DNA from: Gelidibacter salicanalis
GTDB lineage: Bacteria; Bacteroidota; Bacteroidia; Flavobacteriales; Flavobacteriaceae
Assembly (NCBI RefSeq): GCF_007997285.1
Contig: NZ_VORX01000009.1
Location: 62,001 to 126,000 of the forward strand
Direction: 5' to 3'
Length of the DNA stretch: 64,000 bases
The number at the start of each line of letters is the position of its first letter. Position 1 is the stretch's first letter. Below, piece after piece: positions 53,790 to 61,977 of this stretch. The position numbers and the translations under genes are program-made. The notes beneath the pieces are model-generated. The model was not told the origin of the DNA, ran no database searches, and saw only the letters and a program-made list of their open reading frames with translations.

Positions 53790-54791
53790 ATGACCTTTAC
53801 ACTCATCATCTGCACCTATATGCGTCCGAATGCCTTGTTGGTTTTATTAAATTCAGTAGCCGTTCAAACCCTTTATCCCAATGAGATTCTAATTGTTGAC
53901 GGTTCGCTCAACAGTGAAACGGAACAAATTTTAAAAGAGCAGCCTTTTAAAAATTTAGTCTATCATAAAGTTGATGATCAGCATAGTGGCTTGACTAAAC
54001 AACGCAATTATGGCATTTCAAAAGTTAACCGACATTCACAAGTGATCTGCTTTTTAGATGACGACACCAAATTGAATGAAGCATATTTTCAAGAAGTGAT
54101 AACAGTGTTTGAGAAACACAATTCAGTCGTTGGAGTAGGAGGAGTGGCTACTAATGAAAATAGATGGCAAAAAGTCGAAAAGAATACATACTATTCAAAA
54201 TTTAAATATTATAAATTAGATGGCTATGTTGTAGAAGAAGGGCTTAGGAATCGTTTGAGAAACTATCTGTATCTTCAATCGGAGATGTTACCCAATCAAA
54301 TGCCAGAATTTTCGCATGGCAGAACATGTGGCTATCCTTTAAATAATAAAATATATGAAGTAGATTTATTGATTGGAATGTCTTTCAGTTTTAGGGCATC
54401 CGTTTTTAGATACATTCAGTTTTCCACTTATTTTGAGGGTTATGGCCTATATGAAGACGCTGATTTTTCAATCAGATCACAGAAGTATGGTAAAAATGTT
54501 ATTGTTACGTCTGCTACACTGGAACACTTTCACGATTCAGGCGGTCGTCCAAATATGTATAAATATGGGAAAATGGTTATCAGAAACGGCTGGTATGTAT
54601 GGCGGTTAAAACACCCTAATCCTCATTTAATAGCGAATCTTAAATGGCATTTAGTTCATTTTTTACTTTTTTCGATCCGTCTCATGAATGTTTTTACTAC
54701 AACAAAACGTTCTGAAGCATTAAATGATGCCGCAGGTCGCTTTGTGGGATGGTTAAGTTTAGTATTTAACAAACCAAAAGTGACTTTATGA
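53790..54791 (+). CDS. Glycosyltransferase family 2
   Basis: The 333-residue GT-A enzyme has LIICTYMRPNALLVLL, ILIVDGSLNSET, CFLDDDTKL and YGLYEDADFSIRS (acceptor-side ED motif). The substrate is unknown. It overlaps the following GT-B gene by four bases (ATGA), so they are translated together. Confidence 0.87.
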   Translation: MTFTLIICTYMRPNALLVLLNSVAVQTLYPNEILIVDGSLNSETEQILKEQPFKNLVYHKVDDQHSGLTKQRNYGISKVNRHSQVICFLDDDTKLNEAYFQEVITVFEKHNSVVGVGGVATNENRWQKVEKNTYYSKFKYYKLDGYVVEEGLRNRLRNYLYLQSEMLPNQMPEFSHGRTCGYPLNNKIYEVDLLIGMSFSFRASVFRYIQFSTYFEGYGLYEDADFSIRSQKYGKNVIVTSATLEHFHDSGGRPNMYKYGKMVIRNGWYVWRLKHPNPHLIANLKWHLVHFLLFSIRLMNVFTTTKRSEALNDAAGRFVGWLSLVFNKPKVTL

Positions 54792-55918
54792 AATTGGCGA
54801 TATTTACATTAGTGCAGCACAGTTGTAAAAAGCAACAGTATTATGGCTATGCACCATATGTTAATGAAATGAATCTTTGGGGCAATTACGTTGATGAGCT
54901 GATTGTTGTAGGTATTAAAAAACCAAGCAATAAAGTAGAGGGTATTGATACCGCTTATCACCATAAAAAACTAACATTTGTTCCGGTGCCTAATTTTAAT
55001 ATTTTGGGACTTGCGTCTGTTTTTAAAACACTTTTTAAGGTACCGTATATTTTTGTTAAATGTGTCCAAGTGATGCATCAAGCCGATCATATCCATTTAA
55101 GATGTCCTGCAAACGTGAGTCTCGTAGCCTGTTTTGCCCAAATCTTTTTTCCAAATAAAAAGAAATCTACCAAATATGCGGGTAATTGGGATCCGAAGAG
55201 CAATCAACCTTGGACCTACAGATTGCAGCAAGCCATCTTGCGCAACACTTTTTTGACTCGCAATATGCAAGTCTTGGTGTACGGCGAATGGCCAAATGAA
55301 ACGAAAAATATTCAGCCTTTTATCTCGGCGACGTATTATGAGGATGAGAAAATCCCCTTTAAGCCTAAGAATTATAAGCAAACTTTGAGTTTTGTGTTTG
55401 CTGGAGCTTTGGTGGTCGGTAAACGGCCTTTGTTGACCATTCAAATCATCGAGAGCTTGCATAAAAAAGGAATTTCCGTCATCTTGCATATGTACGGCGA
55501 CGGCCCTTTAATGCCGGAATTGCAAGACTATGTCAAGAAGAACAGCTTGGAGACTGTTGTTTTTCTTTACGGCAATCAGGATAAAAGTGTGGTTAAGGAC
55601 ACTTTAATGGACGCCCATTTTAATATTCTGCCCTCTAAAAGTGAGGGCTGGCCAAAGGCGGTTGCCGAAGGCATGTTCTTTGGATGTATCCCCATTGCAA
55701 CACCTGTTTCCTGCGTTGGCTGGATGCTCGGCGAAGGCACCCGAGGCATTTTAATCGCACCCGAAGTGGAAACGGCAGTTTCACAAATTGTGACTGCCTT
55801 ACATAGCGCTGACTTAAATAGGATGGCCCAAGAGGCTTTAACATGGTCACAACACTACACGTTTAATCGGTTGGAGGCTGATATAAAGAGGGTGTTAGAG
55901 GGAACTTATTCTTATTAG
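54788..55918 (+). CDS. GT4-type glycosyltransferase
   Basis: The 376-residue GT-B enzyme has HLRCPANVSLVA in the N-terminal half and PSKSEGWPKAVAEGMFFGCIPIATPVS in the donor domain, a GT4-type motif with E-x7-E spacing. The stop codon is followed within eight bases by heptamer array 4. Specificity unknown. Confidence 0.87.
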   Translation: MKLAIFTLVQHSCKKQQYYGYAPYVNEMNLWGNYVDELIVVGIKKPSNKVEGIDTAYHHKKLTFVPVPNFNILGLASVFKTLFKVPYIFVKCVQVMHQADHIHLRCPANVSLVACFAQIFFPNKKKSTKYAGNWDPKSNQPWTYRLQQAILRNTFLTRNMQVLVYGEWPNETKNIQPFISATYYEDEKIPFKPKNYKQTLSFVFAGALVVGKRPLLTIQIIESLHKKGISVILHMYGDGPLMPELQDYVKKNSLETVVFLYGNQDKSVVKDTLMDAHFNILPSKSEGWPKAVAEGMFFGCIPIATPVSCVGWMLGEGTRGILIAPEVETAVSQIVTALHSADLNRMAQEALTWSQHYTFNRLEADIKRVLEGTYSY

Positions 55919-55925
55919 TGGCAGG

Positions 55926-56114
55926 GGTCAATTGGCAGGGTTCAGTTGGCAGTTTTCAGTTGGCGGTTTTCAGTTGGCGGTTTTCAGTTGGCGGTTTTCA
56001 GTTGGCGGTTTTCAGTTGGCGGTTTTCAGTTGGCGGTTTTCAGTTGGCGGTTTTCAGTTGGCGGTTTTCAGTTGGCGGTTTTCAGTTGGCAGTTTTCAGT
56101 TGGCAGTATTCAGT
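55926..56114. repeat. Heptamer array 4 (27 units, mostly a 14-bp doublet)
   Basis: Twenty-seven unbroken 7-base words alternate TTTCAGT with TGGCGGT, or with TGGCAGT at the ends. The 14-bp doublet is nearly perfect through nine copies, so this array looks more recently expanded than the others. Two long + frames through it are by-products. Bases 56115-56280 after it hold no recognised gene or promoter. Confidence 0.9.
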
Positions 56115-56280
56115 TTTAGTGGGTGGTTGTGGTATGAATGAGATGAGGGAGAATTTGCTATATGGCTGCGTTCTTAACGGGGAGCGGGCAGGCTGGTAAT
56201 GATGATCTTAAAAATCTAATGGCGTGATGAGCAATCCAAAATAACCTTAGCTAATAATTAATACATTAAAGAATAGACCT

Positions 56281-57354
56281 ATGCGTGTTCTGCAATTAAT
56301 AGATAGTTTGGAAGCTGGAGGAGCGGAACGGATGGCGGTCAATATGGCCAATATGCTTTCTGAAACTGTTGAGCGCTCCTATATTTGTGCCACACGACAG
56401 GAAGGCTTATTGAAAGCGACTATAAAGCCTGAAGTGTCGTATGTGTTTTTAAATAAGCAGCGTGCATTGGATTGGGCTGCAATTTCCAAATTAAGGCGGT
56501 ATATCTTAGAGGAGAAAATTGACATTATCCACGCACATTCGACCTCCTTTTTTATGGCAATACTTATGAAATGGGTACTTCCAAAATTGAAAATTATTTG
56601 GCATGACCATTACGGCGACAGTGAAAATTTGAAAAATCGTAAATATGGTGTGCTAAAGTTCTGTTCTACCTACTTCTCCTTGATTATAAGTGTTAATACC
56701 GATTTGAAAAATTGGGCACACAGCCATTTGAATTGTAAAAAGGTAGTCTATTTGCCTAATTTTGTAGTTCAGGAAAAGGATCTGCATAAAGTAACGCAGC
56801 TAAAAGGCATTTCTGGGAAGCGGATTTTATGCTTGGCGAATTTGAGGGCTCAGAAAGATCATCATAATTTGTTAAAAGCTTTTAAATTGGTACATAAACA
56901 GTACCCTGAATGGACGTTGCATTGTGTGGGTCAGGATTTTAAGGATCGCTATTCAGATTCGGTTTATCAATTGGTAACAGCTTTGGATCTGGAGCAGCAG
57001 GTATATTTTTATGGCAGCTGCTCCGATACAAACGCTATTATTGGGCAGGCCGATATTGGAATCTTATCCTCTTCCTCAGAAGGTTTGCCATTAGCCCTAT
57101 TGGAATACGGTCAAGGGCAATTGCCCATTGTGGCTACCTCTGTAGGCAATTGTGTGAGCGTTATTCCTGAAGCATGCCGTGAGTTTCTGGTGCCGCCAAA
57201 CAACCCTGAACTTTTGGCGGAACAACTGATGGTTTTGATTTCTGATGGCATCTTGCGACAACACACTGGAGATTTGATTCATCAGCATGTCATGAAACAT
57301 TTCTCAGCTTTAACGGTAAAAGAGAAATTAATGTCGTTTTATACCGAACTCTAA
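56281..57354 (+). CDS. GT4 glycosyltransferase
   Basis: The 357-residue GT-B enzyme has LIDSLEAGGAERMAVNMANML, the GAERM acceptor loop of GT4, YLPNFV, and SSSSEGLPLALLEYGQGQLPIVAT as donor motif. The protein length is usual. It opens a short operon with the polymerase-like gene and another GT4 gene. Specificity unknown. Confidence 0.9.
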   Translation: MRVLQLIDSLEAGGAERMAVNMANMLSETVERSYICATRQEGLLKATIKPEVSYVFLNKQRALDWAAISKLRRYILEEKIDIIHAHSTSFFMAILMKWVLPKLKIIWHDHYGDSENLKNRKYGVLKFCSTYFSLIISVNTDLKNWAHSHLNCKKVVYLPNFVVQEKDLHKVTQLKGISGKRILCLANLRAQKDHHNLLKAFKLVHKQYPEWTLHCVGQDFKDRYSDSVYQLVTALDLEQQVYFYGSCSDTNAIIGQADIGILSSSSEGLPLALLEYGQGQLPIVATSVGNCVSVIPEACREFLVPPNNPELLAEQLMVLISDGILRQHTGDLIHQHVMKHFSALTVKEKLMSFYTEL

Positions 57355-57385
57355 AAAATTACACTATTTTGCATCCCCTTGATAC

Positions 57386-58786
57386 TTGAGTCCCATGAGC
57401 GCCAAACAACGCTACCGTTATCGCTTTACCAATGATGCTTACGTCGCATTGATTGTGCTGCATATTATTATGGGCATTTTCATCAATCTGCTCCCTGAGT
57501 TTTCCACATTGTATTTTGCTGTGGTCTGTGGGTTTTTTATATTCAAAATCATTGTAACGCCACAACGGGAAAAGGTAATTTGGGTACTATTCGGTGCATC
57601 CTATTTTGTAGCTGCTGAATCTCTGTTTAGAATGACAGGAGGTGGCCTGTTTTATGAATTCTCTAAGTATTTTGTGATACTATTAATGGGGATGGGGATG
57701 TTTTATGATGGCATTTCTGGTAAAGCGTATCCGTATTTTATCTATCTCATTTTATTAGTTCCGGCTGTAGTTGTGGCATCTACCACCTTAGGCTATGAGC
57801 TGAATTTTAGAACTAGTGTGGCCTTTGTGTTGAGCGGGCCAGTATGCCTAGGAGCTTCAGCATTGTACTGTTATAATAAAAAAGTCAGTAAAGAGGTGCT
57901 CCTGCAGATAGTAGCGTGTATGAGTTACCCTATTGTAACCATGACAACTCATTTGTTTCTATTTAACCCCAGCGTTAAAGAGGTGCTGACTTCTACAGGA
58001 TCAAATTTTGCCACATCAGGTGGTTTTGGTCCTAATCAAGTATCTACCTTACTAGGTCTAGGCATGTTTGCTTTAACAGTGCGGTTTTTTCTAAAATCGC
58101 GAACCTTATTTTTAAAGATTTTTAATATGTTGCTTTTGGCGGCGGTATCCTTTAGAGCTTTGGTAACCCTGAGTAGAGGAGGCGTTTTTGGAGCGTTAAT
58201 CATGATTGCAGCATTTTTAGTAATTATTTATGGGGTCTCTAAATACCGACAAAAACAACAAATTATGGTGTCCGTGTTTCTCCTTATTGTGATAGGGTTT
58301 ACAACTTGGACCATTAGTTTAAATCAATCGAGTGGTTTGGTGGGCAACCGTTATTCTAATGAGGATGCTTTGGGAAGGGAGAAAAAAGACATATCTACAG
58401 GCCGTTTGGAGTTGTTTGTACATGAGTTTGAAGGGTTTAAGGATAATCCTTTTTTAGGGGTTGGTGCCAGCGGTATGAAGCAGGCACGTTTAGAAGAAGA
58501 TGGCAATATTGTCGCTTCTCATAATGAAATTAGTCGCTTACTATCCGAGCATGGCCTATTAGGCGTATTAATTTTAGTTATTTTAATTTTTAAACCATTA
58601 GATATCAGGAGTACAAACCGTAATAATATCTTTTTTTATTCCTTTTTGGGATTTTGGTTCGCGACCATTAACCATTCCGCTATGCGGATTGCGGCGCCTG
58701 CTTTTTTATATGCGCTCGCACTTTTACATGTAACCAATGAAAAACCTCCTCTACGTCGGAAACCATCTCCAGAGCTCCCAGCGTAA
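57386..58786 (+). CDS. O-antigen polymerase/ligase-like membrane protein (Wzy/WaaL superfamily)
   Basis: The 466-residue protein has about 11-12 membrane segments and a large loop containing SRGGVFGAL and the Wzy_C-like region FLGVGASGMKQ then SHNEISRLLSEHGLLGVL, where the HNxxxxxxxExG pattern is typical of the superfamily. It would polymerise repeat units or ligate glycan in the periplasm. Sequence does not separate polymerase from ligase. The next gene starts 50 bases before its end. Confidence 0.82.
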   Translation: MSPMSAKQRYRYRFTNDAYVALIVLHIIMGIFINLLPEFSTLYFAVVCGFFIFKIIVTPQREKVIWVLFGASYFVAAESLFRMTGGGLFYEFSKYFVILLMGMGMFYDGISGKAYPYFIYLILLVPAVVVASTTLGYELNFRTSVAFVLSGPVCLGASALYCYNKKVSKEVLLQIVACMSYPIVTMTTHLFLFNPSVKEVLTSTGSNFATSGGFGPNQVSTLLGLGMFALTVRFFLKSRTLFLKIFNMLLLAAVSFRALVTLSRGGVFGALIMIAAFLVIIYGVSKYRQKQQIMVSVFLLIVIGFTTWTISLNQSSGLVGNRYSNEDALGREKKDISTGRLELFVHEFEGFKDNPFLGVGASGMKQARLEEDGNIVASHNEISRLLSEHGLLGVLILVILIFKPLDIRSTNRNNIFFYSFLGFWFATINHSAMRIAAPAFLYALALLHVTNEKPPLRRKPSPELPA

Positions 58787-59768
58787 CGCGAGTTACAGCA
58801 CTGTTTTAGGGCCTTTGTTAGCGAAAAGTGGTTATAAAATCCGTTATACCTCGCGTATAGACAATAAGGCGCTACGGCTTATGGATATGCTTTGGACGAC
58901 CTTAAGGACGAAGAACACAACAGATTTGGTGTTGATTGACACCTATAGCACCCAGAATTTTTATTATGCCGTAATGGTGAGTCAGCTGTGCCGACTCCTG
59001 AAGCTGCCCTATATCCCCATTCTTCACGGGGGCGATTTGCCCCATCGTTTAAAGAATTCGCCTAAATTGAGCAACCTGCTTTTTGAAAATGCGTTTGTGA
59101 ATGTCTCGCCATCACTGTACTTAAAGGCACATTTTAACCAGTATGGTTTCCAAAACGTGGTGCATATTCCAAACACTATTGCCCTGGCAAATTATCCCTT
59201 TGATAAAAAAACCTTTGATGCGCCCCGATTATTATGGGTGCGTTCCTTTTCCGAAATTTACAATCCTGAGTTGGCCATTCAGGTGCTCAATGAACTTAAG
59301 AATCGTGGGTATCCTGCCACGTTGTGTATGGTAGGCCCGGATACAGATGGGAGTTTGGCTAAAGTCAAAAAATTGGCCGATACCTTAAATGTTGAGGTTA
59401 TTTTCACGGGTAAACTTTTAAAATCTGATTGGATTTCGATATCCAAAGAATATAATGTATTTATTAATACTACCAATTACGATAATACGCCGGTGAGTGT
59501 CATTGAGGCCATGGCACTGGGACTTCCTGTGGTGTCCACAAATGTGGGTGGCATGCCCTATTTGATCAAAGACGGTGTCGAGGGGTTGTTAGTGTCTCCA
59601 AACGACAAAATAGCAATGGCAAATGCCATTTGCACAGTATTAGACGCCCCCTCTCGAACCGCAACGATGACCATAAACGCGAGACACAAAGTTGAGCAAT
59701 TTGATTGGGAGAAGGTGAGAGGGCTTTGGGAGGAGGTGTTGAGGATGAGAAAGGAGTACGGAAAATAG
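58737..59768 (+). CDS. GT4 glycosyltransferase
   Basis: The 343-residue GT-B enzyme has PILHGGDLPHRL, VSPSLYLKAHF, FINTTNYDNTPVSVIEAMALGLPVVSTNVGG and a C-terminal HKVEQFDWEKV helix, all standard for GT4. It starts at an ATG inside the last 50 bases of the polymerase-like gene, in another frame, so translation is probably coupled. Its stop runs directly into heptamer array 5. Confidence 0.9.
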   Translation: MKNLLYVGNHLQSSQRNASYSTVLGPLLAKSGYKIRYTSRIDNKALRLMDMLWTTLRTKNTTDLVLIDTYSTQNFYYAVMVSQLCRLLKLPYIPILHGGDLPHRLKNSPKLSNLLFENAFVNVSPSLYLKAHFNQYGFQNVVHIPNTIALANYPFDKKTFDAPRLLWVRSFSEIYNPELAIQVLNELKNRGYPATLCMVGPDTDGSLAKVKKLADTLNVEVIFTGKLLKSDWISISKEYNVFINTTNYDNTPVSVIEAMALGLPVVSTNVGGMPYLIKDGVEGLLVSPNDKIAMANAICTVLDAPSRTATMTINARHKVEQFDWEKVRGLWEEVLRMRKEYGK

Positions 59769-60013
59769 AGAAAAGAAAATAGAGAAGAGAAAATAGAGAA
59801 GAGTTGAGCGCGAAGGAAATTTTTCGGAAGTGGCTATGGTAAATGGCGCACTATATTTTAATACTGAATACTGAATACTGAATACTGAAAACTGAATACT
59901 GAATACTGAGGACTGAATACTGAATACTGAGGACTGAAAACTGAGGACTGAAAACTGAGGACTGAAAACTGAGGACTGAAAACTGAGGACTGAAAACTGA
60001 ACAGACAACAGAC
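59762..60013. repeat. Heptamer array 5 (22 unbroken units plus a purine-rich lead)
   Basis: Bases 59860-60013 divide into 22 unbroken 7-base words (AATACTG, AGGACTG, AAAACTG alternating, then AACAGAC twice). A shorter run of AGAAAAG/AAAATAG/AGAAGAG words lies at 59766-59800, starting at the stop codon of the GT4 gene. Confidence 0.85.
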
Positions 60014-60083
60014 CAAAATAACCTATCCAGAAACGTTTTGTGCTTGCTGAAATTTAATTAATTATCTAAAATCCGATAAAGTG

Positions 60084-60113
60084 TTGCATAATTGTCAAGA
60101 CTTATTATCTTCG
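60084..60113 (+). promoter_or_regulatory. Bacteroidota-type promoter of the second initiating transferase
   Basis: TTG (60084-60086), exactly 19 bases, then TATCTTCG (60106-60113), one mismatch to TAnnTTTG. The ATG at 60133 is 20 bases further, so this gene is probably transcribed on its own after array 5. Confidence 0.5.
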
Positions 60114-60132
60114 TTTGAAGATTACCTAATCC

Positions 60133-61524
60133 ATGCCGCATAAAACCATCCATTTTCAAGTGTCAGAGCGCAAACTCTTACTGAGAGGGGTAGATACTTT
60201 TATGATGCTCTTTGGATTGGAGGTGTTGTCTCTCTTATTTGACGCTGCATATCTCGATATTAGCTGGGAAAACAGTGTTGCAATTCTAATATTGCTGTTT
60301 TATTTTAGCGTGTTTGGAACTGTCTTTGAAATGTACGACTTAAAGAAATCGAGCCAGTTGGATGCGACCTTTAAAACGCTGGTATTTACAGTGTCTACAA
60401 CCGTATTATTTTACTTTCTTACTCCTTTTTTTACACCATTTTTACCAGAAAAACGACTGCAGATAGTCTATTTTTTCCTGACTATTGTGGTCGCTATTTT
60501 TATATGGCGGATAGCCTATGTCAAGTTGATGGCTTCACCAAGATTTTATAAAAAAGTCATATTGGTTGGTGAAGTGGCATTTTTGGACGATTTCGTTAAA
60601 GCGCTCCTTCAATCCGATCCCAATTATAAAATTATTGGCTTTATCAGTTGTGAATCATCTGGCATTAGCCTTGATAAAGCCCTCGGGATAAAAGAGTATC
60701 TGTCCCAAGACTTGGTGCAGGTCGTTGAGCGTGACAACATCTCTGAAGTTGTTGTGGCCAATTACAACTCTGGAATGATTAGCGCCAGCATTTATAGTGA
60801 TTTACTATTGCTCTTACAGGGGGGTTATGTCATTAGGGAATATACCCAGGTGTATGAAGAAATCACCCACCGGGTTCCTTTCCAGTTTGTAGGTAAGGAT
60901 TTTTACACGTATTTCCCTTTTAGTAGAAGTAATCAAAACACATTGTACCTCTTCTTTAATCGTGTTTTTGATGTACTATTTTCTATCGTTGGATTGTTTT
61001 TAGGAAGCCTCATGTTGCCTTTTATACTTATAGGTAATTTTATTGGTAATAGAGGGCCATTGATTTATAGTCAGCAACGCGTTGGGAAAGATGGTTCCGT
61101 TTTTAATATCATCAAATTAAGAACTATGATTGTAAACGCGGAAGAAGCGGAAGCGCGGTGGGCCCAAGAGAACGATGTGAGGATTACCAAATTTGGAAAA
61201 TTCTTGCGTGGAAGTCGGATTGATGAAATTCCCCAATTTTTAAATATCATTAAAGGCGATATGAGTGTCATTGGACCTCGTCCTGAGAGGCCATATTTTG
61301 TGAACAAACTCGCCCAAACTATTCCGTTTTATGAAACGAGACATATTGTGAAACCAGGCCTTACAGGTTGGGCGCAGGTGAAATCCAGGTATGGGGCCTC
61401 TGTTGATGATAGCATCGTTAAATTGCAATATGATCTTTATTATATTAAGCGTAGAAGTTTCTTTTTAGATCTTAATATTATGGTTAAAACCTTGAGTACG
61501 GTCTTGTTTTACAGAGGACAGTAG
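60133..61524 (+). CDS. Polyprenyl glycosylphosphotransferase (WbaP/WcaJ type)
   Basis: The 463-residue protein has an N-terminal bundle of four membrane helices (about 20-130), a Rossmann-like CoA-binding fold (about 135-260), a further membrane segment and the C-terminal catalytic domain. The catalytic domain has YSQQRVGKDGSVFNIIKLRTM, SRIDEIPQFLNIIKGDMSVIGPRPE and VKPGLTGWAQV. It starts repeat-unit synthesis by moving a sugar-1-phosphate onto undecaprenyl phosphate. It is the long form; the short form lies at 24.3 kb. It has its own promoter candidate. Confidence 0.94.
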   Translation: MPHKTIHFQVSERKLLLRGVDTFMMLFGLEVLSLLFDAAYLDISWENSVAILILLFYFSVFGTVFEMYDLKKSSQLDATFKTLVFTVSTTVLFYFLTPFFTPFLPEKRLQIVYFFLTIVVAIFIWRIAYVKLMASPRFYKKVILVGEVAFLDDFVKALLQSDPNYKIIGFISCESSGISLDKALGIKEYLSQDLVQVVERDNISEVVVANYNSGMISASIYSDLLLLLQGGYVIREYTQVYEEITHRVPFQFVGKDFYTYFPFSRSNQNTLYLFFNRVFDVLFSIVGLFLGSLMLPFILIGNFIGNRGPLIYSQQRVGKDGSVFNIIKLRTMIVNAEEAEARWAQENDVRITKFGKFLRGSRIDEIPQFLNIIKGDMSVIGPRPERPYFVNKLAQTIPFYETRHIVKPGLTGWAQVKSRYGASVDDSIVKLQYDLYYIKRRSFFLDLNIMVKTLSTVLFYRGQ

Positions 61525-61977
61525 AGGGAGGTGGGAATTGCGACCCGCCCGAACGTGGCTTTTCGGTACGGGTGGGTTGTTGAAATTGAAATTGAAATTG
61601 AAATTGAATATGAAGATGAAATTGAATTTGAAGATGAAATTGACGTCGTATTTGATTGTGCAATATTTTCGATGTCCCTAGTTGTTTTAATTGTTTTGCA
61701 GATTATGATGTGGCTTAATGGAAGTGAAAACTAATGCTAATTGTTGTTTGTATAGGATGTAAATTATATTAAACTGCAAACTCCAAACTCCAAACTCCTA
61801 GCACGAAAATGAATGTAATGGCTTGTACTTAGCTGGTGCAAAGAACAAAAAAGCATATTCTAATTTAGAATCTAATTATTCCGTTATGTAAAATTTTGAA
61901 TCTGTCATTTAGTTTTAATCTATACAGTTATTCTCTGTGAAAATGTCTATTTGTGCTTAAGTGTTTCTTAATTAATG
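61525..61977. other. Intergenic region with hairpin, GAAATT hexamer run and short heptamers
   Basis: ACCCGCCCG (61543-61551) can pair with CGGGTGGGT (61569-61577), a possible weak terminator. A run of GAAATT-type hexamers (about 61583-61643) follows; a 67-codon GTG-start frame through it (61531-61734) would encode a Glu/Ile-rich stretch and one hydrophobic helix, which I treat as doubtful. AAACTGC/AAACTCC heptamers occur at about 61772-61799. The rest is AT-rich and featureless. Confidence 0.5.

Noticed and set aside
55918-56199. Two overlapping + frames (LAVFSWRFSVGGFQ repeats)
   Set aside because: By-product of the 14-bp doublet in array 4, open in two frames with the same peptide pattern.
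61531-61734. 67-residue Glu/Ile-rich small membrane protein
   Set aside because: Its first half is the GAAATT hexamer run; GTG start without other support, so kept only as a remark.
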